Source: 40-80 sp040394775
GTDB taxonomy: Bacteria; Bacteroidota; Bacteroidia; Flavobacteriales_D; Crocinitomicaceae
Length of the DNA: 64,000 nt
Direction of reading: 5' to 3'
NCBI GenBank assembly: GCA_040394775.1
Contig: JBEBRN010000007.1
Span: 5,568-69,567, forward strand
Shown here: piece after piece, positions 26,191 to 34,626 of the stretch
Layout of the letters: each line of letters opens with the position of its first letter
Numbering within the stretch: position 1 is the first letter of the stretch
Made by a program: the position numbers and the translations under genes
The notes under the pieces: model-generated
Told to the model about the DNA's origin: nothing
Database searches by the model: none
Seen by the model: only the letters and a program-made list of their open reading frames with translations

Positions 26191-27975
26191 ATGAAAAAGA
26201 TAATTTTAATAGGATTGATAGCATTGAATACAATGGTAGCAAGCGTTTACGGTCAAGACATCCGAGCAACTATGAATGAGGATGGGAAATACGGTTATAT
26301 TGATAAAAACGGAAATAACATAACAGATTTTAAATATGAAGAAGCAGAGTCGTTCGAAAATGGAGTAGCTCGAGTAATGCTAGATAATAAATATGGTGCT
26401 ATAAACGAATTAGGAAAAGAAGTCATCCCAACCAAATACACTTTTCTAGGAGCATTCACAAATGGCGCTGCCGTCTTTAACATTGGAGGTGAAAGAGAAT
26501 GGGGAGACGAAATCACCGGTGGTAAATGGGGATTGATAGATAAAAACAACAAAATTATTGTTGCAGCTAGTTATGATCTACTAAAAAGAGTAGGTGATGA
26601 TTTAATTATCGCAAAAAAGGGGGGAATTTGGGGAGCTATTAATAGTACAGCAAAAACCGTTATTCCATTCCAATATTCATATATCGAAGAATATTCGCCT
26701 AATTATTTACGTGTAAATACTGGAGGGGAACTCAGTGAAATGGGAACAATTTACGGTGGTGAATGGGGAACTTTAGATAAAACTGGAAAAGTAGTAATTG
26801 ACCTTAAATATGAAGAATTGGGAACACTCAATGAAGGTTTAATTGCAGCCTATAACGGTGAAGCTTGGGGATATATTGACGAGAAAGGAAAAGAAATAGT
26901 ACCATTCAAATATGGTACTGTAGATGCTTTTGAAAATGGATATGCTATAGTCGTTAATGAGTGGATGAGTGGAATTATTGATAAACAAGGAAACGAAGTC
27001 GTTCCTACTGAATATGACAATATTCAAAACATAGCCCACGGTATGGCGGCGATTTATACAAATGAAAAATGGGGATATGTAGACATGAATGGAAAGATTA
27101 TTATTCCTTGTCAATATAATAACGCAAGTACATTATTTACAATTAAAGATAAGAAAAGTAATAAAAGCATGTTAATTGCCGTAGTAGGAAATGATGAATT
27201 ATACGGTGTTATTAACACTCAAGGAGTGGAATTGATTAAGCAAAAATATGAATCAATTGAAGCTAGAGATTCATCTGACGGAATGTTTACAGTTGAATTG
27301 AATGGTAAACAAGGAATGATAAACGTATTTACTGGAAAAGAGATTTTACCTACTAAATATGACTACATAGGACTGCCTTACAATGGTTTAATACAAGTTA
27401 GCTTGAGTGGTAAAAATGGATTATTCGATGAAGCTGGCAAGGAAATTTTACCAGTAGGAAAGTATGACAGCTTTAACATAGGAGAAGATTCATCTATTAT
27501 AACAGTCAGTATTAAAGATAAATGGGGAGCGATAGATCTAACAGGAAAAGTAATTGTTCCTATTAAATACGACTACCGTGTGTTTTTTAGTGAAGGTCTT
27601 GCGGTTATTACATTGAATGAAAAATATGGCTTTGTAGATATGTCTGGCAATGAAGTGATTCCACCTAAATATCATTTTGCATTGTCATTCAAACATGGTC
27701 TTACTCTTGTAATAAATACCGATAGTAAAGCAGGAATCATAAATAAAACAGGGAAGGAAGTTATTCCATTAATTTATGACAAGGCACAAGCATTATCAGC
27801 TAACATAATCGTGGTATTATTAGATGGCAAAGTTGGGTTTTTTAATTCAGCTGGAGAAGAAATTACACCGTTGATTTATGATGAAGAAATTGATGTCAAA
27901 GATGAAAAGGTTTACATAACTAAAGATGGAAAGACCTTCATTCTAGACCTTCATTCTGGAAAAATAAGTGAGTAA
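26191..27975 (+). CDS. Exported WG-repeat protein (first of two tandem paralogues)
   Basis: This 594-residue protein begins with a signal peptide (MKKIILIGLIALNTMVASVYGQ) and then consists almost entirely of WG (KWG) beta repeats of about 20-25 residues: [KR][WY]G.ID..GK.IIP..Y. Examples are KYGYIDKNGN, KWGLIDKNNK, EWGTLDKTGK, AWGYIDEKGK, KWGYVDMNGK and KWGAIDLTGK. Such repeats form solenoids of unknown role; binding is the usual guess. There is no T9SS sorting domain, so it probably stays in the periplasm or is exported another way. A hairpin terminator separates it from its paralogue. Confidence 0.88.
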   Translation: MKKIILIGLIALNTMVASVYGQDIRATMNEDGKYGYIDKNGNNITDFKYEEAESFENGVARVMLDNKYGAINELGKEVIPTKYTFLGAFTNGAAVFNIGGEREWGDEITGGKWGLIDKNNKIIVAASYDLLKRVGDDLIIAKKGGIWGAINSTAKTVIPFQYSYIEEYSPNYLRVNTGGELSEMGTIYGGEWGTLDKTGKVVIDLKYEELGTLNEGLIAAYNGEAWGYIDEKGKEIVPFKYGTVDAFENGYAIVVNEWMSGIIDKQGNEVVPTEYDNIQNIAHGMAAIYTNEKWGYVDMNGKIIIPCQYNNASTLFTIKDKKSNKSMLIAVVGNDELYGVINTQGVELIKQKYESIEARDSSDGMFTVELNGKQGMINVFTGKEILPTKYDYIGLPYNGLIQVSLSGKNGLFDEAGKEILPVGKYDSFNIGEDSSIITVSIKDKWGAIDLTGKVIVPIKYDYRVFFSEGLAVITLNEKYGFVDMSGNEVIPPKYHFALSFKHGLTLVINTDSKAGIINKTGKEVIPLIYDKAQALSANIIVVLLDGKVGFFNSAGEEITPLIYDEEIDVKDEKVYITKDGKTFILDLHSGKISE

Positions 27976-27991
27976 TAAATAATATTATAAG

Positions 27992-28031
27992 GAAAAGGAT
28001 TTAACAATAGTATTAAATCCTTTTCTTTTTT
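27992..28031 (+). terminator. Intrinsic terminator between the two WG-repeat genes
   Basis: A 12-bp perfect stem (GAAAAGGATTTA / TAAATCCTTTTC) with a 10-nt loop is followed by six Ts, 17 bp past the first WG gene stop. Confidence 0.85.
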
Positions 28032-28056
28032 AAACTGGAACACAAATAAAACAGTA

Positions 28057-30390
28057 ATGAAAAAAATAATTTTACTGGTATTAGTAGCATTGAACGCACA
28101 CTTATCTACTATTTATAGCCAAGAACTACCAATGTCTACAAATGAAGACGATAAGTACGGCTATTTTAATAATAAATGGAAAGAAGCAGTTGAAGATAAA
28201 TATTTAGAAATAGAGCCGTTTAAAGATGGATTAGCTCGCGTAAAGATTGGGGAAAAATATGGCGCCATAAATGAGCTGGGGCGGGAGATTATTCCAATAA
28301 AATATTATCCATTTGAGGAGTTTGAAAATGGAATTGCAGCATTTCACATTGGTGAATGGTATATTCAAGAAGGAGTAATGGGAAAATGGGGAGTAATAGA
28401 TCATCAAAATAAGATAATTATACCTCCTATTTATAATCAACTAGAAAGGATATATGACGATATGTTTGTCGTTGAAAACGAAGATAAATGGGGAATATTA
28501 GATAAGAACAATAAGGAAATAATTCCCTTTATTTATAATTATATCAACATAATCGACACCAATTTATTCATTGCTATAAAAGAAGATACACTTCACATCG
28601 ATGGGCTAAATGAAGACGGTTCATTCTACTATTCTAAAATTGAAAAATGGGGTGTGATAGATATAAACAATCAGGAAATTATACCCTTCATTTATGATAA
28701 ACTAGAAACAGCAGACACGAATTTATTCATCGCTTTAATGGAGGATAAATGGGGAGTTATTGATGGAAATTCAAAAATTATTATTCCTTTTAAATATAAG
28801 TCCATTAATAATTATTCAAATGATTATTTAATCGTAGAATTGGAAGTAGAAGAAGAGACGGAATTGGGAGTAGAGATAAAGGAAGAAGTAGAGTTAGAAG
28901 TAGATGAGAGCGAGTGGGAAAACTATGAGTCGGAAAAAAAACATAGCAGTTTACTGGGAACATACGACAAATTAGGGAACGTTGTAATTGACATCAAATA
29001 TAAAAGTATACGAGAATTAAATGATGGATTAATAGTTGCTCAACTCGGTGAATTCTGGGGTTGTCTTAACGAAAATGGGGAACAAGTAACGCCTTTTAAG
29101 TATGATAATGTATCTCATTTTGAAAATAGATATGGGATACTTTACAAAGATGGATGGTCTAGTGTTATCGACCGACATGGACAAGAAATTTTTTCTACAC
29201 AAGAACATATAGTGAAATATGAGTTCCCTGGTTTATTCGAAATTTCCTCGGACAATAAATATGGTTATCTAGATCTAAAAGGTAATGTCATTATTCCTCC
29301 TCGCTACAACAATATTTTATGGGTGTTTTACCCATTTGAAAATAGAGTGTTTACTAGTGAAATGTTGATTGCATTTACTGATACTAAAAATGGAGTGGGA
29401 ATAATTAATGCTCAGGGAGTAAATTTATTTGAACCAATATATGACAATATCGTTGTCTATGATTTAATACATTTTGAATCATGTTATACTTATTCTCCTA
29501 CAAGAGGTGAAAAGGAGGAAGAGACTACTAATAAGAAAACGGCACAGTCTAACGACCTCATGCTATATATAGTAGGTGATCGGTTTTTAATTCGTCATAG
29601 AAATACAGAGAAAAATACCACAGAAATATTTAATGAGAAAGGGGAAATGATTTTATCTCTCGATAAATACCAGCAACTAATTGTTAATGAGAACCTTACA
29701 CACATGACAGTTGAGAATAATAGAAAATGGGGAACGATTGATCTAACAGGAAAAGAAATAATCCCTCCTAAATATGACGAACCTGTCTATTTTCATGATG
29801 GATTTGCAACTACTGAGTTAAAGGGAAAGTACGGCGTTGTCAATTTATCCGGAAAAGAAGTAGCTTCACCTATTTATGATACAATTATTGTTTTTAAAGA
29901 TGGTCATGCAAACGTTAAACTGAAGGGAAAATTTGGTGTCATAGATTCAACTGGAAAGGAAATCGTTTTACCTAAATATGACGCTCCAATTTATTTTAAG
30001 GAAAGCTTTGCAGTTATTAAAGTAAAAGGAAAATATGGATTTGTAGATATATCTGGAAAGGAAGTGATTCCACCTTTATATAGTGTTGCAGAGGATTTCG
30101 AAAATGGGTATGCAGCTGTACAAAATAATAGCGGTAAAATGGGGCTTATAGATACAACAGGAAAGGAAATCATCCCATTTATGTATGATAAAATACAAGC
30201 GTTAACTACCAATATTATAATGATCTTATTAAACGAAAAGATTGGTTTTATAAATCCATCCAATCAAGAGATTACACCATTGATATATGATGACGTCTTG
30301 AATATCAAAAAGGAGGAGGTTCATCTTATTAAAGATGGTAAAGTCTTCTATCTAGACCTTCATTCTGGAAAAATAAGTAATCTATACTAA
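28057..30390 (+). CDS. Exported WG-repeat protein (second tandem paralogue)
   Basis: This 777-residue paralogue has a closely similar signal peptide (MKKIILLVLVALNAHLSTIYSQ), and WG repeats run to the end, which repeats the last residues of its neighbour (LDLHSGKIS). Examples: KYGYFNNKWKE, KWGVIDHQNK, KWGILDKNNK, KYGYLDLKGN, KWGTIDLTGK, KYGVVNLSGK, KFGVIDSTGK, KYGFVDISGK. Compared with the first copy it carries an acidic Glu/Val-rich insertion around 265-300 (EVEEETELGVEIKEEVELEV) and a low-similarity stretch near 480-530. The function is unknown, probably a binding scaffold outside the cytoplasm. It lies 25 bp after the terminator hairpin, with no perfect -7 element seen. Confidence 0.87.
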   Translation: MKKIILLVLVALNAHLSTIYSQELPMSTNEDDKYGYFNNKWKEAVEDKYLEIEPFKDGLARVKIGEKYGAINELGREIIPIKYYPFEEFENGIAAFHIGEWYIQEGVMGKWGVIDHQNKIIIPPIYNQLERIYDDMFVVENEDKWGILDKNNKEIIPFIYNYINIIDTNLFIAIKEDTLHIDGLNEDGSFYYSKIEKWGVIDINNQEIIPFIYDKLETADTNLFIALMEDKWGVIDGNSKIIIPFKYKSINNYSNDYLIVELEVEEETELGVEIKEEVELEVDESEWENYESEKKHSSLLGTYDKLGNVVIDIKYKSIRELNDGLIVAQLGEFWGCLNENGEQVTPFKYDNVSHFENRYGILYKDGWSSVIDRHGQEIFSTQEHIVKYEFPGLFEISSDNKYGYLDLKGNVIIPPRYNNILWVFYPFENRVFTSEMLIAFTDTKNGVGIINAQGVNLFEPIYDNIVVYDLIHFESCYTYSPTRGEKEEETTNKKTAQSNDLMLYIVGDRFLIRHRNTEKNTTEIFNEKGEMILSLDKYQQLIVNENLTHMTVENNRKWGTIDLTGKEIIPPKYDEPVYFHDGFATTELKGKYGVVNLSGKEVASPIYDTIIVFKDGHANVKLKGKFGVIDSTGKEIVLPKYDAPIYFKESFAVIKVKGKYGFVDISGKEVIPPLYSVAEDFENGYAAVQNNSGKMGLIDTTGKEIIPFMYDKIQALTTNIIMILLNEKIGFINPSNQEITPLIYDDVLNIKKEEVHLIKDGKVFYLDLHSGKISNLY

Positions 30391-30412
30391 TTTAGGCACT
30401 TAAAAAGTCCTA

Positions 30413-30754
30413 TTATTTATCCTTAGAAAAGAAATTTGGTTTCTTGAAAAATGGTTTTTTATCGTCTTGTTTTGGTTTTTCAATCTTCTCTTTTCTAGGG
30501 GCACGATTACTTTTTGGTGAAGCGATTTTAACATCTAATTTTCGACCGTTTACTTCCACACCATGTAAGGCTTGGATGGCGGCTACAGCAGCATCCACAT
30601 CATCCATTTCAACATAGCCAAAGCCTTTGGATTTGCGCGTTTCACTATCATAGACAACATGTGCTAAGATAACTGTTCCGAAAGTAGAGAATGTTGCTTT
30701 TAAATCTTCTGATGTTATTTCCCAATCCAGATTGGCAATGAAAATATTTGTCAT
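30413..30754 (-). CDS. RNA-recognition-motif (RRM) RNA-binding protein
   Basis: This 113-residue single-RRM protein has the RNP2 motif IFIANL (4-9) and RNP1 KGFGYVEM (about 44-51), the aromatic residues that stack on RNA bases, followed by GRKLDVKIA. The C-terminal ~40 residues are Lys/Pro/Phe-rich and basic (RAPRKEKIEKPKQDDKKPFF), a likely disordered tail. Small RRM proteins of this kind are common in Bacteroidota and cyanobacteria, and in Bacteroidota some act as global post-transcriptional regulators. It is expressed from its own TACATTTG promoter. Confidence 0.93.
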   Translation of the reverse strand: MTNIFIANLDWEITSEDLKATFSTFGTVILAHVVYDSETRKSKGFGYVEMDDVDAAVAAIQALHGVEVNGRKLDVKIASPKSNRAPRKEKIEKPKQDDKKPFFKKPNFFSKDK

Positions 30755-30789
30755 TATTTACCTAAAATATTAATTATTAAAACAAGTGG

Positions 30790-30797
30790 CAAATGTA
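30790..30797 (-). promoter_or_regulatory. -7 promoter element for the RRM gene
   Basis: The minus strand reads TACATTTG, an 8/8 match to TAnnTTTG, 35 bp before the ATG. It lies just outside the 3' end of the MFS gene. Confidence 0.6.
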
Positions 30798-30832
30798 GTG
30801 AATTGATACTACATAAACGCTAAAAAAAATGT

Positions 30833-32041
30833 TCAATTACTTAATTTCTGATATTTCTTCAAATTTGGCAAATAAACTGTTAACAATCCAAGTAGTGGTA
30901 AAAACGAACACCAGTAGAACACTTTTATCAATCCATACTCATCGGCTAATCCCCCTAAAAACGCAGCACCAATACCTCCCATTCCAAAAGCGAATCCGTA
31001 GAAAAATCCAGAAACCATTCCTGTTCTTCCTGGTAAAAGTTCTTGTGCGTACACAATAATAGCTGGAAAAGCAGAAGCGATGACAACACCGATAATCACT
31101 AAGAGAACTAACGCCCAAAAAGGATTAGCATAGGGTAACAACATCGTAAATGGAGCAACTCCTAACACCGAAATCCAAATGACGTACTTACGCCCTATTC
31201 TATCGCCAATCGGCCCGCCAATAAGCGTCCCAATAGCAACAGCGAACAGATAGGCAAATAAATAACTTTGTGCTTTTCCAATAGTAAAATGAAACTTCTC
31301 AATAAGATACAGGTGTAAATAACTAGTGATGGATGATACATAAAAATACTTCGAGAAGATCAGTACCAAAAGAACAATGAAGGATTTTCGAAGCTGCTTT
31401 TTGGGTAGAAACAACTCCATTGACATTCCCTTCTTCAGTTTTCGTTTGTTATGAAGTAAGTAATTCTGATACCATCGACCAATAAAAAAGAGTAAAATAA
31501 TTCCAGCAATAGCGAATAAAGCAAACACACTAATATAACGCTGTCCATGAGATACAACAATAGCCGTCATCAATAAAGGACCGACAGCTGTACCTCCATT
31601 TCCTCCAATTTGAAAAATAGACTGCGCTAAACCTCTCCTTCCTCCAGAGGCATAAAAAGCTAATTTAGATGCTTCTGGATGAAATACAGAAGAACCTACA
31701 CCAATTAAGGCAGCTGACATCAATATCGACAGGTAATCTCCAGCAAATGAAAGCGAAACAATACCGACTAAAGAAAAGGTCATGCCGATCACAAAAGAAT
31801 ATGGCATCGGATGCTTATCGGTATAATTTCCAACAAAAGGTTGCAAAATAGAAGATGTCATTTGAAAGGTCAGCGTGATCATTCCAATTTGAGTATAACT
31901 CAAGGAGTAATCTTCTTTGAATTGTGGGAAACTAGTCTGCAACACAATTTGCAATAAATCATTAAAAAAGTGCGCCATACAAATGGCGAAAAGTATTGGA
32001 TATGCCGTCGATGAATCTTCCTTAGTCAGAATCGTTTGCAT
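30833..32041 (-). CDS. MFS transporter, fosmidomycin-resistance (Fsr) type
   Basis: This 402-residue inner-membrane protein has 12 predicted helices and a cytoplasmic loop after helix 6 (LLHNKRKLKKG). ICMAHFFNDLLQIVLQTSFPQ, GMITLTFQMTSSILQPFVG, TDKHPMPYSFVIGM and GVGSSVFHPEASKLAFYASGGRRGLAQSIFQIGGN follow the Fsr family closely. Fsr exports fosmidomycin in E. coli; the natural substrate here is unknown. Its start lies 6 bp after the stop of a small membrane-protein gene, so the two form an operon. Confidence 0.9.
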   Translation of the reverse strand: MQTILTKEDSSTAYPILFAICMAHFFNDLLQIVLQTSFPQFKEDYSLSYTQIGMITLTFQMTSSILQPFVGNYTDKHPMPYSFVIGMTFSLVGIVSLSFAGDYLSILMSAALIGVGSSVFHPEASKLAFYASGGRRGLAQSIFQIGGNGGTAVGPLLMTAIVVSHGQRYISVFALFAIAGIILLFFIGRWYQNYLLHNKRKLKKGMSMELFLPKKQLRKSFIVLLVLIFSKYFYVSSITSYLHLYLIEKFHFTIGKAQSYLFAYLFAVAIGTLIGGPIGDRIGRKYVIWISVLGVAPFTMLLPYANPFWALVLLVIIGVVIASAFPAIIVYAQELLPGRTGMVSGFFYGFAFGMGGIGAAFLGGLADEYGLIKVFYWCSFLPLLGLLTVYLPNLKKYQKLSN

Positions 32042-32047
32042 TTTATT

Positions 32048-32515
32048 TTACTTTATTTTTTTCATGATACGTTTAAGAAAAATAGCACCAACAATACAAC
32101 CAATCATGGATCCAACAAACATAAAGCTAATGATTTGAAGATTTTCCATAGGATACTGCAATTTTATATGCTCTCCTATTTGAGATTGACTTTCAGCATA
32201 AAACTGACGTATATTAAAGATACGAATACCTCCAAAAATCATCATGGAAATAATCATCGATAAATACATGTATTGCGTGTGCTTTCCTTTTGTTTGAAAA
32301 AGAAAACTAGTAAGAGCAACCAATAATGGAATAAAAGCAAATGTTATTGCAAATAAAAGACGTAAACGAAAAGGGGTTTTCATATCAGTCACCGTAACGG
32401 GAATATGATTTAGCAGTACATCAACTAACTTCTCAAAATAGGGATAAACCCAATAAGCAATTCCAAATAAAAGAATACTAATTAATGGAAAAATGATCCA
32501 AGATTTTAATTTCAT
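32048..32515 (-). CDS. Small integral membrane protein of unknown function, in operon with MFS exporter
   Basis: This 155-residue protein is unrecognised. It has three to four hydrophobic segments: ~5-27 (WIIFPLISILLFGIAYWVY), ~52-70 (LLFAITFAFIPLLVALTSF), ~82-98 (YLSMIISMMIFGGIRIF) and ~126-146 (IISFMFVGSMIGCIVGAIF), and a Lys-rich end (LKRIMKKIK). No catalytic motif is visible. It is the first gene of a two-gene operon with the Fsr-type exporter, and a TAATTTTG promoter lies 20 bp upstream. A role assisting export is possible but is only inference. Confidence 0.7.
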   Translation of the reverse strand: MKLKSWIIFPLISILLFGIAYWVYPYFEKLVDVLLNHIPVTVTDMKTPFRLRLLFAITFAFIPLLVALTSFLFQTKGKHTQYMYLSMIISMMIFGGIRIFNIRQFYAESQSQIGEHIKLQYPMENLQIISFMFVGSMIGCIVGAIFLKRIMKKIK

Positions 32516-32535
32516 CTAACTAATTTTAAAGAATA

Positions 32536-32543
32536 CAAAATTA
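32536..32543 (-). promoter_or_regulatory. -7 promoter element for the small membrane protein-MFS operon
   Basis: The minus strand reads TAATTTTG, an 8/8 match to TAnnTTTG, 20 bp before the ATG at 32515. Confidence 0.55.
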
Positions 32544-32789
32544 AGAATAATAAAAAACTACAAACAGCTTAAAAAATAGATAACGTAAAATTATTTCGAC
32601 ACATCACTCTACTTCTTCACTTTCAGTTGGATCAGATTTCAAGTAGCTATAAATATCTTAGCAATAGAAGAATTACAGCCAGCCAATGAAAATCAATGTA
32701 TTACATACTGTATTATTCATAATCACTTTAAATTTCTAAAAGTTTTAATTTTATTTCCATTTTTTTCAGGTGAATTAATTATATTTTTT

Positions 32790-32797
32790 TATGTTTG
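32790..32797 (+). promoter_or_regulatory. -7 promoter element for the 63-residue membrane protein
   Basis: TATGTTTG matches TAnnTTTG in all fixed positions, 26 bp before the ATG. Confidence 0.65.
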
Positions 32798-32823
32798 TAA
32801 CATATAAGATAATTTAAAAAGTT

Positions 32824-33015
32824 ATGAGTTCATACGATATATTTTGGGCATTGGGTAATGGAACAGAGAATTTTCTAGCGATATTCTATGATCATATAGT
32901 ACGCTATTTTAATTTCTTTTTACTTTTCTTTGGTTTTGCCGCATTCATTTATTGGATGATTTGGCAAAGTAAGCTTATTAAAAAAGCTGATAACGATCCA
33001 AATCAACTAAAGTAA
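32824..33015 (+). CDS. Small single-span membrane protein (DUF6341-like)
   Basis: This 63-residue protein has one hydrophobic helix (about 28-50: FNFFLLFFGFAAFIYWMIW) and a basic cytoplasmic tail. It resembles the short Flavobacteriales proteins grouped as DUF6341, which often carry a misleading 'uracil phosphoribosyltransferase' label; the match is from memory of the pattern FxFxxxxxGxxAFxYWM and is not certain. The gene is well supported by a perfect promoter upstream and a strong terminator directly after its stop, so it is a single-gene unit. The function is unknown. Confidence 0.75.
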   Translation: MSSYDIFWALGNGTENFLAIFYDHIVRYFNFFLLFFGFAAFIYWMIWQSKLIKKADNDPNQLK

Positions 33016-33034
33016 TCCGTTTTTATAGTTATTG

Positions 33035-33061
33035 AGCCGTTTTTTAAACGGCTTTTTTTTT
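33035..33061 (+). terminator. Intrinsic terminator after the small membrane-protein gene
   Basis: An 8-bp perfect stem (AGCCGTTT / AAACGGCT) with a 3-nt loop and a nine-T run, 19 bp past the stop. Confidence 0.9.
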
Positions 33062-33095
33062 GCTCAAAACACTTGATTTGTCAAATTAAAGTGGT

Positions 33096-33103
33096 TATTT
33101 TTG
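33096..33103 (+). promoter_or_regulatory. -7 promoter element for the DinB gene
   Basis: TATTTTTG matches TAnnTTTG exactly, 27 bp before the ATG; a TTTG at 33077-33080 could serve as the upstream element. Confidence 0.55.
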
Positions 33104-33130
33104 AGAAAATGAAAAGCTAAATAACAATCT

Positions 33131-33640
33131 ATGAAAATAGTTATCCCAGCGGATGAATATCCGATCTCTTTCAAACACTACATTGATTTAGTAGAAGACG
33201 ATGTTTTAACAGAATTGGAAGAGCAATTAATTTCTTATGTGGAATTTGTACGAAGCATTCCTGAAGAAAAGGAACTATATCGATATGCTCCTAAAAAATG
33301 GACGGTTAAAGAAGTTATCGGCCACAATACTGACACAGAAAGAGTAAAAATGGATTGTGCCTTCCGAATCGCACGTGACGAAAAGGCTCCCATTCCTGGT
33401 TTCGATGAAGATGCGTATGTAATAGCAACAGATTTTAATTCTAGGGAAATGGATGACTTAATAAACGAATTCATACACGTTCGAAAAAGTGGAATTGCAT
33501 TATACAAATCATTGAGAGAGGAGGATTTAAGGAGAATAGGAACGGCTTCTAATAAACCTATTAGCGCAAGAGCTTTATTCTACTTTTTAGTGGGACACAT
33601 TAGACACCATGAACAGATTTTGATAGAACGTTATTTATGA
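33131..33640 (+). CDS. DinB/YfiT-like four-helix metal-binding protein
   Basis: This 169-residue protein belongs to the DinB_2 family, four-helix bundles with a three-histidine metal site and structural likeness to mycothiol- or bacillithiol-dependent transferases. The first histidine is in KEVIGHNTDTERV, and the other two are in the last helix (LVGHIRHHEQILIERYL). The stretch FRIARDEKAPIPGFDEDAYV matches many Bacteroidota members. The activity is unknown; a thiol-dependent transferase or hydrolase is the usual proposal. It is a single gene with its own promoter. Confidence 0.87.
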   Translation: MKIVIPADEYPISFKHYIDLVEDDVLTELEEQLISYVEFVRSIPEEKELYRYAPKKWTVKEVIGHNTDTERVKMDCAFRIARDEKAPIPGFDEDAYVIATDFNSREMDDLINEFIHVRKSGIALYKSLREEDLRRIGTASNKPISARALFYFLVGHIRHHEQILIERYL

Positions 33641-33708
33641 TAACGACAGTCATAATTACCATTAAAGAACTTCACTAACAACCTAGTGGCGTTTTCTTTT
33701 TCAATTAA

Positions 33709-34539
33709 TTATATCTGACCTTCAGAAACGTACACGCCATCTTTGTATATTTTCACTTTGAAGAGAATACCATCACTGTCGTATTGATATAACTTTCCAT
33801 CATACAAACGACCGTTTTTGAAAACGCCATCTTGAAGAATGTCGTCTTTTTCGTTATAAACCTTATTGTATCCATTAGGGTTAAATTTCCCATTCTTTAC
33901 TTTTGGATTTATAACAATTGGCGCCAAATTATTTCCATTATTAGTTAAGGCTTCTTGCGCTTTAACCGGTGTGTTTGCCGATTTTAATTGCTCATTATTA
34001 CCGACTTCATTTTTTCTAAATTCTTTAGAGACAACTCCGTTATAGGATGAGTAAGCTAGTTCTACATTACCATATTTATCGTAATGACTAATTTCTCCAT
34101 TTTCAATTCCCTGATAAAATTCACCCGTATACATCAATAGTCCACTATCATAAAACTTAGAGATAATACCATCATATTTACCATACAGAAAATTTCCAGA
34201 CTCAATTAAAAGTCCTCCATTATTGAATTTCTTAAAGAATCCGTGGGGTTTATTATTTTGATAGTTTCCAATGAATAAAGGCGTCTTTCCATCCATGTGG
34301 TATTTTATCCAAGTTCCGTCTCGTTTACCTTTCTTGTATTGCCCTTCCATAACACGATTATCATTCGGATAATGAGCGGAAGGAATATCTTTACCAAAAT
34401 AAATCCATCTGCCGGTTTTATTTCCTTCTTTATCAAAATGATTCGTATTTACACTTGTCGCATCTTTATCATTTACAGGAATAAAAAATGTACCAGTTAT
34501 AAAAAATGAAAAAGCAAGTTTTACAATTAAGTCTATCAT
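33709..34539 (-). CDS. MORN/YwqK-type repeat protein, probably exported
   Basis: This 276-residue protein begins MIDLIVKLAFSFFITGTFF, a likely signal peptide; ATG at 34539 was chosen over a TTG five codons upstream. The body holds YwqK/MORN-type repeats of about 22 residues with the pattern G.Y..G...G.w..Y...G: GQYKKGKRDGTWIKYHMDG, GNYQNNKPHGFFKKFNNGG, GNFLYGKYDGIISKFYDSG, GEFYQGIENGEISHYDKYG. After a low-complexity linker (~180-215), GVFKNGRLYDGKLYQYDSDG adds another unit near the end. MORN proteins bind lipids or serve as scaffolds. The role here is unknown and no partner is adjacent. Confidence 0.78.
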   Translation of the reverse strand: MIDLIVKLAFSFFITGTFFIPVNDKDATSVNTNHFDKEGNKTGRWIYFGKDIPSAHYPNDNRVMEGQYKKGKRDGTWIKYHMDGKTPLFIGNYQNNKPHGFFKKFNNGGLLIESGNFLYGKYDGIISKFYDSGLLMYTGEFYQGIENGEISHYDKYGNVELAYSSYNGVVSKEFRKNEVGNNEQLKSANTPVKAQEALTNNGNNLAPIVINPKVKNGKFNPNGYNKVYNEKDDILQDGVFKNGRLYDGKLYQYDSDGILFKVKIYKDGVYVSEGQI

Positions 34540-34626
34540 GTAGTAATAATTCAAATCGACCTACAAGGTAGATAATCTTTTTCTATTGGAATTTGTAAAC
34601 TAATATTTGGAGAGTCTAAATGTATA

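Larger units (their letters stand above)
32516..32823. other. Divergent intergenic region (308 bp)
   Basis: This AT-rich stretch separates a minus-strand operon from a plus-strand small membrane-protein gene. It holds one perfect -7 element near each end. Between them I see no reading frame, palindrome or repeat of note. Confidence 0.5.

Noticed and set aside
33640..33720. Weak hairpin CACTA…TAGTG with T-rich tail after the DinB gene
   Set aside because: Stem of only five pairs; not called as a terminator.
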